Positions 1-10,226 of a stretch of 64,000 nt of DNA are shown here, piece by piece. This stretch comes from Labilithrix luteola. Its GTDB lineage: Bacteria > Myxococcota_A > Polyangia > Polyangiales > Polyangiaceae. Positions within the stretch are counted from its first letter, which is position 1. Every line of letters starts with the position of its first letter. A model generated the notes under the pieces. The model worked only from the letters and a program-made list of their open reading frames with translations. It searched no databases and was not told the DNA's origin. The stretch covers positions 7,772,001-7,836,000 of the forward strand of contig NZ_CP012333.1 in NCBI RefSeq assembly GCF_001263205.1, written 5' to 3'. A program made the translations under genes and the position numbers.

Positions 1-1371
1 GCGATCACGGTCGCGACCCGCGCGCTCGGGGCGCTCGCTCGGGTCGATGCGGCGCACCTCGCGCGGCTCGGCGGGCGCCTGTGAGCCCACCTTGGCGAGG
101 AGGCGAGCGATGGTCGTCGTCACGTCGCCGTTCGCGGCGAGCCGCTCGGCGAGGGCCGTCGTGCGCACGTCCAGCTCGGAGCCCTCGGTCGTGATCGCGC
201 TGAAGAGTCGCTCGTCGGCGGCCGCGCGGATGCTCTCCGACGTGGGGATGGGCTGGAAACGGAAGCGAACGCGCGCGCGCGTGAGGAGGCTGCGCGTGCG
301 GTTGAGCGCAGGCGGCGTGACGAGGATCGAGCTCGTGCCTTTGCGGCCAGCGCGTCCCGTTCGGCCGCTTCGGTGCGTGTACGATTCCGGATCGCTCGGC
401 GGCTCGGCGTGAATGACGCGCACGATGTCCTGCACGTCGATGCCGCGCGCCGCAACGTCGGTTGCAACGAGCGCATGCAGATCGCCGCGCTTGAAGGCGG
501 ACAGGGCGCGGTTGCGTTCGCGCTGCTCCATCTCGCCGGAGAGCGACGCCACACGGAACCCCGCATCGCCGAGGAGCTGCGTGATCTCCGCGACGTCGGC
601 GCGCGTGCGCGCGAACACGAGCGTCTGGCCCGCTTCCTCGGCGAGCAGGAGATTGATCATCGCGGCGAGTCGGTCGTCGGAATCGACCACGTGCACCACG
701 TGCTCGATGTCGGCGTTCGCGGTACCGAGAGGCGTGCCTTCGACGTGTGCAGGGTCATTCTGCACGCTGTCGGCGAGCGCCTTCACTTCGCGCGGGAACG
801 TGGCCGAGACGAGGTGCGTGCGGTGGTCGGCGGGCGCGTAGCCGATGATCGCCTCGAGCGTCTCGCGGAAGCCGAGATCGAGCATGCGATCGGCTTCGTC
901 GAAGACGATGGTTTGGATGGCGCTCGGATCGACCCCGCCGCGCTCGAGATGATCGAGCAGACGCCCTGGCGTGCCGACGAGGATGGCCGGTCCGCGCGCG
1001 AAAGCGCGGCGCTCGTCACGGTAGCTCGCGCCGCCCGTGACGGATGCAACGCCGGCACGGAGCGGCTCGAAGAGCCACGTCAGCTCGTCTTCCACTTGCT
1101 TGGCGAGCTCGCGCGTCGGCGCGATGACGAGAGCACGCGGCTTCGCCTTGCCGTCTTCGCCGGGAGAGGGGCCGTTCGCGGCTTCTCGGATCGTGAGCCC
1201 GATGGCCACGGTCTTTCCGGAGCCCGTTTGCGAGCTGATACGCAGATCGCGCCCCGCCAGGGCAGGATCCAGGACAGCTTCCTGGACCTGGGTGAGGGAT
1301 GTGTAGCCCTTGGCTTCGAGGGCGCTCGCGAGCCCGGTACCCATGAGCTCGCGTGCTGCGATCGTGGTCAT
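1..1371 (-). CDS. DEAD-box RNA helicase (partial, 3' end outside window)
   Basis: ATP-dependent RNA helicase; the family unwinds short RNA duplexes in ribosome assembly or mRNA turnover. The frame opens with ATG at 1371 and runs to the window edge with no stop, so the C-terminus is missing. Reading the minus strand gives the family motifs in order: QTGSGKT (Walker A), PTRELA, TPGRLL, DEADRML, SAT, VATDVAARGID and HRSGRTGRAG. This covers both RecA-like domains; what follows is the start of a C-terminal extension that cannot be assigned. It is one of two DEAD-box genes in the window (the other begins at 12808). Family certain; DbpA/CsdA-type subclass not decidable here. Confidence 0.93.
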   Translation of the reverse strand, partial: MTTIAARELMGTGLASALEAKGYTSLTQVQEAVLDPALAGRDLRISSQTGSGKTVAIGLTIREAANGPSPGEDGKAKPRALVIAPTRELAKQVEDELTWLFEPLRAGVASVTGGASYRDERRAFARGPAILVGTPGRLLDHLERGGVDPSAIQTIVFDEADRMLDLGFRETLEAIIGYAPADHRTHLVSATFPREVKALADSVQNDPAHVEGTPLGTANADIEHVVHVVDSDDRLAAMINLLLAEEAGQTLVFARTRADVAEITQLLGDAGFRVASLSGEMEQRERNRALSAFKRGDLHALVATDVAARGIDVQDIVRVIHAEPPSDPESYTHRSGRTGRAGRKGTSSILVTPPALNRTRSLLTRARVRFRFQPIPTSESIRAAADERLFSAITTEGSELDVRTTALAERLAANGDVTTTIARLLAKVGSQAPAEPREVRRIDPSERPERAGRDRDR

Positions 1372-1485
1372 CAGCGCGCAGGTAGCAGGGTGGGGCGCCC
1401 CGACCAAACGAAATCGCGTGCAAATCGACGCGCGGCGTCGGAGGGGGCTAGACGACCCAGAGACCTCACGCTCGCGTCGCGCGCT

Positions 1486-1976
1486 CTACCGTGCGAGCGC
1501 GAGGAAGCGCTCACGGGTGAGGCCTTCTCCGTCACGTGGCAGTTTCTCTCCTGGAACGAGGACTCCCTCGGCGTATCGCCACGCGCCGTCCTCCCGAACG
1601 AAAGTCGAGAGCTCGGCAAAAGACACGTCGTGGCCCCGCTCGAAGATGCGTGCGTAGAAGAGGACCTCGCCGCGCTCGCCGCCCTCGTCCTCCTCCGTAT
1701 GGAGGATACGGAGGCCGAGGAACCGCTGGCGCTCGCGTGCGCGCGAGAGGGCTCGAGCGAGCTCCTGGCGCGGAGATTCGTGGTCGGGGTGCGTGCTGGC
1801 CAACGTATCGACCAGGTAGTCGCCAAGGCCCAAGGCAAAGGCGGCGTAGCGCGAACGCATCAGCGCTTCGGGGTCTCGGCCTTGCGGGTTCCCGCATGGA
1901 TCGGTCCACAGCAGGCCGCGTAGCGGAGGCGGTCGCGGAGGATCGAGTGGCACGGGCAATCACGCGGCGGAGCCAC
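1486..1976 (-). CDS. YchJ-family (UPF0225) SEC-C-type protein, apparent frameshift
   Basis: YchJ proteins carry an N-terminal SEC-C-like zinc motif and an NTF2-like domain; their function is unknown. The NTF2-like part (PEALMRSRYAAF onwards, then VREDGAWRYAEG) is in the frame ending at 1486. The matching N-terminal motif (DCPCHS, then YAACCGPIHAG..KAETP) lies directly upstream in another frame. The two join perfectly if one C is added to the C4 run at 1870-1873 (minus strand), giving 164 codons. GTG at 1974-1976 is the likely start, just before the Cys motif. Without the correction an ORF from 1959 would lack the metal motif. It is either a sequencing error or a one-base-decayed gene; similar breaks occur at three other sites. 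Confidence 0.75.
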
Positions 1977-2484
1977 GGGCAGGCCAATACCATCCGCGAT
2001 GCGCGACGTCGCTAGCGACGTGCGGACCCTGGAAAATAGGCCTCGAAGCGCAGCGCCACGGCGGATGCCCCGCCACGAGCTCGAGCGTGGTCTACGCCAG
2101 CGCCCGCCCTCCGCGCGTCGCCGCGTCACCTGCGTGTCCAATCCGACCCAGTCCTGTGGCGCGAGCGGTCGTGGTCCCGTCGTTCGACCGAGCGGAGCCA
2201 GTACCTCAAACGGAGCGAGATAGCGGCGCAAGGTCGCGTGGTTGTCTCAGCTTGCGGGCGGCGAAAGTCTGGCTAGTATGGGCATCGCTCACGAGAACGT
2301 TTCCCCGCTCACCGATTGCTCTCTCGATACTTGATACCGGGACGCGACCGACACGCGAAGGCTCGTTGTTGTGAGGTTTGCGCGGAAGCTTGGTTCCGCG
2401 GGCCTCCTCCGATCCCGACGGCTCATTGGACGGCAGGTCTTACGTTGCTACTGATGCTGTCAATGTGAATCGAGAAGAGAAACA
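1977..2484. other. Gene-free stretch, upstream region of the RRM gene
   Basis: No ORF here looks like a real gene. Two things are visible. A possible sigma70-type promoter reads TTGCGG (2252-2257), a 16-bp spacer and TAGTAT (2274-2279). A perfect 7-bp hairpin, CGCGGAA-GCTTGG-TTCCGCG, lies at 2381-2400. If the promoter is right, the RRM gene has a leader of about 200 nt with this hairpin in it, as is common for cold-responsive RNA-binding protein mRNAs. That last step is inference. Confidence 0.4.
2252..2279 (+). promoter_or_regulatory. Candidate sigma70 promoter for the RRM gene
   Basis: TTGCGG and TAGTAT are separated by 16 bp, about 205 nt upstream of the RRM start codon. The match is by eye to TTGACA/TATAAT in a GC-rich genome and is unsupported by other data. 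Confidence 0.3.
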
Positions 2485-2850
2485 ATGGGTAACCGACTCT
2501 ACGTGGGGAATCTGTCCTTCAACTCGACGACCGAGTCCGTCCGCGACTGCTTCGCGAGCATCGGCGAGGTCACCGACGTCCACGTCGTCACGGATCGTGA
2601 GACCGGCCGTTCGCGCGGCTTCGCGTTCGTGACCATGGGCTCGCAGGCCGAGGCTCAGAAGGCGATCTCCGAAATGAACGGCGCGCTGCTCGACGGCCGT
2701 CCGCTCCGCGTCAACGAGGCTGAGGAACGTCGCGGCGGTGGTGGCGGCGGCGGCGGCTTCGGTGGTGGCGGCGGCGGCGGTGGTGGCCGTGGCGGCTTCG
2801 GCGGTGGTGGCGACGGCGGCGGCCGTCGTGGTGGTCACCGCGGCTGGTGA
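2485..2850 (+). CDS. RRM-domain RNA-binding protein with glycine-rich tail
   Basis: Small single-RRM protein of the bacterial/cyanobacterial Rbp type, which binds single-stranded RNA and is often induced by cold. RNP2 is LYVGNLSF (residues 5-12) and RNP1 is RGFAFVTM (residues 44-51). After residue about 83 the chain is almost entirely Gly with Arg, ending GGHRGW. That is the usual low-complexity tail that strengthens RNA binding. A purine-rich site (AGAAGAGAA) precedes the ATG. It is monocistronic: a long leader upstream and an intrinsic terminator at 2960-2998 downstream. Confidence 0.93.
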   Translation: MGNRLYVGNLSFNSTTESVRDCFASIGEVTDVHVVTDRETGRSRGFAFVTMGSQAEAQKAISEMNGALLDGRPLRVNEAEERRGGGGGGGGFGGGGGGGGGRGGFGGGGDGGGRRGGHRGW

Positions 2851-2959
2851 TTGCGCTGGTGATTGGCGGGTGAGCGCCGCAAGCGCGCACACACGTCGAT
2901 CACGCTGATGGTCGCGTTCGAGGGAAGTCGAGCTCGATTCGATCGTCGTTCATGACCGT

Positions 2960-2998
2960 GGCGCGGGACGGAGTTCGTTCCCGCGCCTTTGTCTTTTG
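2960..2998 (+). terminator. Intrinsic terminator after the RRM gene
   Basis: Perfect 9-bp stem GGCGCGGGA (2960-2968) / TCCCGCGCC (2979-2987), 10-nt loop, followed by a T-rich tract (TTTGTCTTTT). Confidence 0.75.
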
Positions 2999-3079
2999 TG
3001 CGCCCGCCCTCCTGTATCAGGCGCGCGAGACGCCTGCCCCGGCGTCACGTTCGGACGCAAATGGTAGACTTGCGAGAGC

Positions 3080-5200
3080 GTGGGGACGGCTCGCCATCCG
3101 GATGACGAACGGGGGCTGGCGCCGGCTGGCACCGTGGAAGCGGAGCGGCGGCGGAGCTGGATCCGTGTGCTCACCTTTGCGGTGGTCACGGTCTCGTTCC
3201 TGACGGGAACGCTGGGGACGTCGTACGGCGGCGCGGGCCGCTTCGTCGCCGAGATGCTCCTCGCCGTGGGCTGGGCGTACACCTTCGCGTTCTTCCTTCG
3301 TCCTCCGCATCGGCGTCTCGGCTCGCGTCACGCCTCGTACGTCACGCTGGCCTTCGACGGCGTGCTCTGCCTCGGGTGGATCGCGATCACGGGTGGTTTG
3401 GACTCGCCGTGGAGCGTGACGCCGTACGTGGTCGTCGCGTCGATCGCGCAACGCTATTCGCCGCGCGGAACGCTCCATGCGGCGCTGTTCTACGGCGTGG
3501 GACTCGTCGGGGTTGGTCTCCTATGCCGCCAGCTGCCGGTGCGCATCGAAGAGATGGCGATCCGCGTGTTCCTGCTCTTCGTCGTGCCGCTCGGAGCGAA
3601 GGTCGGTGACCGCGAGCGAGGTCGTTTCCTGGCGTCGCGTCTGCGCGTGCTCGATCTCACGCAAGAGGTGGCGCAGGTCGGCACCTGGGAATGGGACGTC
3701 GAGCAGAACATCGTGACGTGGTCTCCGCAGCTGTACCGAACGTTCGGGCAGCCGCTCGATCATCGACCGACGCTCGAGTCGTTCATGAACACGATTCACC
3801 CCGACGATCGCGCCGAGGTGCAGAACGTGATCCAAACGGCGCTGGCGACGCGCGAAGGTTTTCTGATGGACCATCGCATCGTGCGTCCGGATGGAACGGT
3901 GCGGTGGCTGCACTGTCGAGGGCGCGTGCACGTCGATGCCGCCGGCAAGGCCTACGAGCTCGTCGGCTCCTCCGAAGACGTGACGGATCGGAAGCGGGTG
4001 CAGGAGCAGCTTCGCTTCACCGAGAAGCTCGCCGCGATCGGCACGCTTGCAAGCGGGATTGCGCACGAGATCAACACGCCTCTCGCGTATCTCGGCAATA
4101 ACCTCGAATTCATCGAGCGGGCCATCGCGTCGTCGAACCGCGTCCACGACGGACGCCTGATCGAGTCTGTCGCGGCCGCTCGGCACGCGTCGGCGCGCGT
4201 GAGCGAGATCGTGCACGGCCTCCGGACATTCTCGGCGGGCCAGGACGACCTTCGCAGGGCCCTGCCGTTGCCGAGCGTGCTCGACATGGCCATCACGATG
4301 GTCTCGCACGAGATCGGTCTGCGTGCGCGCCTCGTCAAGGATTACGAGAGAACACCGCTGGTCTTCGCCAACGAATCGCGTCTCTCGCAGGTCTTCGTCA
4401 ATCTCCTCGTCAACGCCGCGCAGGCCATCGAGACCGGGGCACTCTCCGACAACGCGATTGCGGTGAGCTTGTCGACGGACGAGCGAGGGTGGGCCAGCGC
4501 TCGCGTCACCGACACCGGGGCCGGAATCCCGCCCGAAAATCTCGTGCGCATCTTCGACCCCTTCTTCACCACGAAGGAGACGGGCGTGGGAACGGGTCTC
4601 GGGCTGTCCATCTGCCACGGCATCGTGCGAGATCTCGGCGGCGAGATCTCCGTCGAGAGCGAGATTGGCATCGGGACCAGCTTCACCGTGCTCCTGCCGC
4701 CTGCGCCGGAGGGCGAGGCCGTGGCCGCCACGGAAGCACCGGTCGTTCGGCCCGCGTCCGTTCGGCCCCCGGTGCCCGATGTCCAGCCCGATGCCGAGCC
4801 GCGCGGCCGCGTTCTCGTCGTCGACGACGAGCCTCGTTACGGCGCGTCGCTCCGGATGCTGCTCGAGGGCGACCACGACGTCGAGCTCGCGAGTGACGGC
4901 GAAGCTGCGCTCGCGCGGTGCAAGTCGGCCAACGTGCCGGACCTCATCTTGTGCGATCTGATGATGCCCGGCATGAACGGCATCGAGCTCCACGAGGCGC
5001 TCCTGCGCGATCATCCCTCGCTGCTCGACCGCATCATCTTTCTGACCGGCGGCGCAACGACCGACGCTGCGCGCGCGTTCCTCGCACGTCCCGAGATTCG
5101 CTACCTCTCGAAGCTCACCGAGCCGGAGGCACTGCGGAAGCTCGCAGCGGAGATGATGCGCAAGCGCGCGGCGGGCAAGTCGTCGGACGAAGTCCCCTGA
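3080..5200 (+). CDS. Hybrid sensor histidine kinase: TM domain, PAS, HisKA/HATPase, receiver
   Basis: Membrane-bound signalling kinase that autophosphorylates on His and passes phosphate to its own receiver. In order: hydrophobic segments within residues 28-175; a PAS/PAC domain about 190-305 (GTWEWDVEQN, then IVRPDGTVRWLH); the H-box with phosphoacceptor His about 329 in SGIAHEINTPL; the N-box NAAQAI about 445-450; G1 DTGAGIP about 478; G2 GTGLGLS; and a C-terminal receiver about 578-695 with Asp 626 (LCDLMMPG), Thr 656 and Lys 678 (SKL where KP is usual). Start is GTG 3080; other starts nearby are possible. No partner regulator is adjacent, so it is an orphan hybrid kinase. Its 3' end is 1 bp from the convergent gene's stop. 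Confidence 0.93.
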   Translation: MGTARHPDDERGLAPAGTVEAERRRSWIRVLTFAVVTVSFLTGTLGTSYGGAGRFVAEMLLAVGWAYTFAFFLRPPHRRLGSRHASYVTLAFDGVLCLGWIAITGGLDSPWSVTPYVVVASIAQRYSPRGTLHAALFYGVGLVGVGLLCRQLPVRIEEMAIRVFLLFVVPLGAKVGDRERGRFLASRLRVLDLTQEVAQVGTWEWDVEQNIVTWSPQLYRTFGQPLDHRPTLESFMNTIHPDDRAEVQNVIQTALATREGFLMDHRIVRPDGTVRWLHCRGRVHVDAAGKAYELVGSSEDVTDRKRVQEQLRFTEKLAAIGTLASGIAHEINTPLAYLGNNLEFIERAIASSNRVHDGRLIESVAAARHASARVSEIVHGLRTFSAGQDDLRRALPLPSVLDMAITMVSHEIGLRARLVKDYERTPLVFANESRLSQVFVNLLVNAAQAIETGALSDNAIAVSLSTDERGWASARVTDTGAGIPPENLVRIFDPFFTTKETGVGTGLGLSICHGIVRDLGGEISVESEIGIGTSFTVLLPPAPEGEAVAATEAPVVRPASVRPPVPDVQPDAEPRGRVLVVDDEPRYGASLRMLLEGDHDVELASDGEAALARCKSANVPDLILCDLMMPGMNGIELHEALLRDHPSLLDRIIFLTGGATTDAARAFLARPEIRYLSKLTEPEALRKLAAEMMRKRAAGKSSDEVP

Positions 5201-5201
5201 A

Positions 5202-6143
5202 TCAGTGACGCGACTTGCTCCGGCGTCGTCGGAGAAGCGAGCTCGCGACGGCGACGACGGTAGCCACAAGACCAACGGTGACCCCGGCGGGACGGGAAGA
5301 GCTGACGGCGCACGACGACGCGCTCGACTCTTCCGGCGTCGCGGCGCTGGCGGGCTCGCACTGGACGTTCGCGTCGAACTCGAGCGGTAGCGGTTGCGAC
5401 GTCGCGCCGGCGACGATGGCCTCGAGGCGAATGTGATGGAGGCCAGCGGACACCGTACCGTAGGTGTCGTATCCGGGGTCTGTCACGCAGACCGTACGGA
5501 TTCCGCGGCGAGATGTCGACGTCGAGGTCGTGATGTCTTGAATGTCGAGATTGACGGGTTGCCCATCGACGAAGCTGACGATCTTCGCGATCGGCAAATA
5601 AGGAACGAGCTCCGCGCTGGGCGCGAATTCGAAGAACGTCGCCGCCTGATGGCCGCCATCGCTGCTCTGACTCGTATTCCAAACGTGGCCGCAGCTCGAA
5701 TGGTCACCTCGCAAGGATTCGGCAACCGTCACGCTTCCCATCGTGGTCGGCAGGGGCGCCGCGGGCCCTGCGGTGAACGAAACGCTCGACCGATTCGGGA
5801 CCTGGCAGTTCGGTGACCAGCGCACCTCATAAGCTTCGCCCGCGGTCAGCGGGGTCGAGAGGAAGAGGAACTTCGTGTTGGTCGCTGCATCGGCGGTGGC
5901 GGACGTCGTGGTCGCGACCAGTTCGCCAGTTGCCTTGTGCAACTCGAAGTTCGTCGCGATTGCCGCGTCGAAGAACGCCAAGGCCGGCGCGTTGGACGGA
6001 ACCGCAGCTCCCGGAGCGGGCAAGACCTCGACGGAGTCGCATTGTGGGATCACGCCGCAAGCGGCGGACGGGCGTGCGTGGACGATCAGCGACGACGCGA
6101 TGGCGGCCGAAACGGCAAGGCGGAACACAGCATCTTGAGGCAT
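5202..6143 (-). CDS. Secreted protein with MYXO-CTERM-like sorting tail
   Basis: Exported protein of unknown function. I chose ATG 6143 over a longer frame from 6200 because it opens directly with a signal peptide (MPQDAVFRLAVSAAIASS, then cleavage near PSAACG). The body contains beta-rich, Ig-like stretches such as AYEVRWSPNC. The C-terminus has a Cys (SSSCAVSSS), one hydrophobic helix (VTVGLVATVVAVASSLL) and an Arg-rich end (RRRRSKSRH). That is the layout of MYXO-CTERM tails, which in myxobacteria direct proteins to the outer surface. It is the last gene of a leftward group with argS. Sorting is inferred; the function of the body is not known. Confidence 0.8.
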   Translation of the reverse strand: MPQDAVFRLAVSAAIASSLIVHARPSAACGVIPQCDSVEVLPAPGAAVPSNAPALAFFDAAIATNFELHKATGELVATTTSATADAATNTKFLFLSTPLTAGEAYEVRWSPNCQVPNRSSVSFTAGPAAPLPTTMGSVTVAESLRGDHSSCGHVWNTSQSSDGGHQAATFFEFAPSAELVPYLPIAKIVSFVDGQPVNLDIQDITTSTSTSRRGIRTVCVTDPGYDTYGTVSAGLHHIRLEAIVAGATSQPLPLEFDANVQCEPASAATPEESSASSCAVSSSRPAGVTVGLVATVVAVASSLLRRRRSKSRH

Positions 6144-6271
6144 GGGTGCGCGCAGTGCACAGCGCGTGCCTCGCGAACGAGCCCAGAGATGCTGGCTCAT
6201 TCAGCGTCGTGTGCCATCCAGGTTGTGCCAGCAAGACAGGGCCGTCTGGCACAACCGGGAGGCAAACGGGC

Positions 6272-8005
<1,734 letters not shown>

Positions 8006-8039
8006 CGTCCGTCTTCTTTCGTGCAGGTCGCGCGCCGCG

Positions 8040-8815
8040 TCAACTCACCCTTGAAACGTCGGAGATTCGGCCATTTCGGCGGCTGCTGGAGGCCGCCGGG
8101 AGAAAGAGCGTGGCCATCGCGACCATGACGAGGCCGAAGGACCAGAGGCCGGGCATGGCGATGGCGAACGCCAGATGCAGGAGGACTACGCCTGGAAATC
8201 CGAGCTTGGGGCGCACGAGGAGGAGCAGGGGAGGACGAGCTCGACCGCGATGACGAGCACCGACGCGACGCGCGCGATGCTCAAGGGCCAGCCGAAGAGG
8301 TTGACGAGCGACTGCCCGCACGCGAACCCGTGCAGGATCTTGTTCACGGCCCCGAACACGTAGACCAGGACGATCTGGGCTCGGACGAGGCCCATGTTGG
8401 GAAGCTCGGCCGTTTTCCCTTCGGCGATCGAAGGCGGACCGAGCGCCACGTAGAACCCGACGAGGAAGAGCAGCGCGCCGTGGTTCGAGTAGTGCTCGAG
8501 TACCGACAAGAAGAGCAGGGGCACGGCGAGTCGAAAGCCCGTCCCCGTAAGCCCCGTAAGCCCGCGCCGGCCTAGGCTGCCGAGCACGACGAGAATGCCC
8601 GCCAGCGAGAGGAGTGCCCACACGATGGCGAGTGTGGTCGTCGACCAGAGCGGCAAGATCGGGAGATGCCGCCACGGATAGAGTCTGCCCTGGTGCACGG
8701 CCCACATGCCGGATGCAGCCTCGGTCGCGACGTTGGCGAGGATGGCGGCGCCGAACAGTCGCTCGAACCAGGCGACCTGGCGTCCATCGAAGACGTCGAG
8801 ATCAGCGAGGCGCAC
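8040..8815 (-). CDS. HTTM-like multi-pass membrane protein, apparent frameshift
   Basis: Integral membrane protein resembling HTTM-type proteins (the membrane part of vitamin K carboxylase-like families). Features include DVFDGRQVAWFERLFG at the N-terminus, several hydrophobic helices, and EHYSNHGALLFLVGFYVAL then VFGAVNKILHGF. The frame from GTG 8815 runs to about ELVLP and then stops early at 8186. The other frame continues naturally as LLLLVRPKLGFPGVVLLH to a stop at 8040. Adding one C to the C4 run at 8228-8231 restores a 258-residue protein. The GTG start overlaps the 3' end of the upstream gene by 14 nt, suggesting coupling. Substrate unknown. Confidence 0.72.
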
Positions 8816-9134
8816 GACGGACCTGACAGCCTGCGCTCGGATCCAGCACGGCGCGCGTGCCTCGCCGGCGGTTCTCGAACGTGAAGGGCGCGCGGCTTGG
8901 TTCCTTCTCGCATACGAAGCGCACGATGTCGGGAAGCTCCTGATCGTCGACGAGGTGCGCACCTCTCGGGAGGTACGCGCGAACGTCGATGGCGGTTCCG
9001 TCGCGATCGGCGAGCGTGTAATCGACCCTCTGCACGTCCTCGAACATGTGCCAGCCCGGCAGGTTGTTCTCGGCTGCCGCGAGCAGGCAGTAGAGGACGT
9101 TGAGCACCAGCAGCGCTCTGCAGAGCGACTTCAT
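8802..9134 (-). CDS. Small secreted protein coupled to HTTM-like gene
   Basis: 110-residue protein with an N-terminal hydrophobic segment (MKSLCRALLVLNVLYCLLAA), then a hydrophilic domain starting NLPGWHMFEDVQRVDYTLAD. I do not recognise the family. The WxMF pattern recalls the soluble part that accompanies HTTM proteins, and the gene overlaps the HTTM-like gene, so a joint role is likely. Upstream in-frame codons could extend it to 9185, but ATG 9134 puts the hydrophobic segment at the N-terminus. It is divergent from the cNMP-binding gene, with starts only about 15 bp apart, so the two promoters must overlap the opposite coding regions. Confidence 0.65.
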   Translation of the reverse strand: MKSLCRALLVLNVLYCLLAAAENNLPGWHMFEDVQRVDYTLADRDGTAIDVRAYLPRGAHLVDDQELPDIVRFVCEKEPSRAPFTFENRRRGTRAVLDPSAGCQVRRAPR

Positions 9135-9148
9135 CGGCCTTGCAGGGT

Positions 9149-10225
9149 ATGATCGTCTTGCCGAACGTGACGACCGACAACTCACAGAAGCGCGACATTC
9201 TCCGGCGAGTCAGAGTCTTTGCCGACCTTGGCGACGCGGAGTGCGATGCCGTTCTCGGCGTGCTTCGTGCGCGTCGAGGCGCGCCGGGCGACGTGCTCTT
9301 TCGAGAAGGTGATCCGGGCCACTGCCTGATGATCGTGCTCGATGGGCAGCTCGTCGCGAGCGTTGCCTCGGGTGGGAGCGAAGAAGTCGTGGCGCGCCTC
9401 GGCCCGGGGGAGGTCGTCGGAGAGATGGCGTTCGTCGACGCGGAGCCGCGCTCGGCCACGGTGTCCGCTCCGTCGGGCGCCACCATTCTCGAGTTTTCCC
9501 GTGCCGCGATGGCGTCGCTGCAGCAAGGGGCTCCACGTGTGGCGGCGGCGATCCAGCGGAACGTCCTCGCCGACGTGGCGCGTCGCCTTCGCGATGCCGG
9601 AGAGAAGCTTGCCGATGGTGGCGGCGGTCCATCGAGCATGCGCGGCGCCGGTCCCGAGTCACGTCGCGCGGGACGCGGATTGACGGTCGAGCAGCTTCGT
9701 CGCGTTCCCGCCCTCGCCGAGTACGGAAGCGAGGATCTCGAGCTCCTCGCATACATCGCCACGCTTCGTTCGTTCGCGCCGCGCGACGTGCTGATGCAAG
9801 AGGGAAGCGAGGGCGACGCGTGCTGGCTTCTCCTCGGCGGCGCTGTCGACGTCACACGCGCAGGCGTTTCGACCGTGCTCGCGACGCTCGGCCCCGGCGC
9901 ACTCGTCGGTCAGCTCGCCCTGCTGGACCGCGCACCTCGCTCGGCCACGGTGACCGCGGTTCGCGAGACGCACGCGCTCGAAGTGCGCGCCAACGCGTTT
10001 TCGAACCTGCTGAAGGCGAACTCGCCCGTCGCGCTCCGCTTCCAGGAGCAAGTGGCGCTCGCCGGTGTTCGCCAGCTTCGCGCCGCCACGCGTAAGCTCG
10101 CCGAGGCCGCCGCCGCCGCCTCGTCGCCAGCGTCGACGCGCATGCGCATGATCGACGACTGGGACGAGGGCGACGCCCCGAAGCTCGAGCTATCGATCGA
10201 GCCCTCTTCGCTAAGGCGGCTCTGA
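9149..10225 (+). CDS. Protein with two cyclic-nucleotide-binding domains
   Basis: Cytoplasmic protein with two tandem CNBDs and no DNA-binding or enzymatic domain that I can see. Domain 1 is about residues 20-130 (APGDVLFREGDPGH, then GEVVGEMAFVDAEPRSATV, the phosphate-binding cassette). Domain 2 is about 195-305 (RDVLMQEGSEGDACW, then GALVGQLALLDRAPRSATV). A linker rich in Gly/Arg separates them. Both cassettes keep the Arg and Ala-Thr contact region, so both may bind ligand. Start ATG 9149 preferred; TTG 9140 is an in-frame alternative. One base separates it from the next gene, so they are likely an operon. Role inferred: a cNMP-dependent regulatory subunit. Confidence 0.88.
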   Translation: MIVLPNVTTDNSQKRDILRRVRVFADLGDAECDAVLGVLRARRGAPGDVLFREGDPGHCLMIVLDGQLVASVASGGSEEVVARLGPGEVVGEMAFVDAEPRSATVSAPSGATILEFSRAAMASLQQGAPRVAAAIQRNVLADVARRLRDAGEKLADGGGGPSSMRGAGPESRRAGRGLTVEQLRRVPALAEYGSEDLELLAYIATLRSFAPRDVLMQEGSEGDACWLLLGGAVDVTRAGVSTVLATLGPGALVGQLALLDRAPRSATVTAVRETHALEVRANAFSNLLKANSPVALRFQEQVALAGVRQLRAATRKLAEAAAAASSPASTRMRMIDDWDEGDAPKLELSIEPSSLRRL

Positions 10226-10226
10226 G

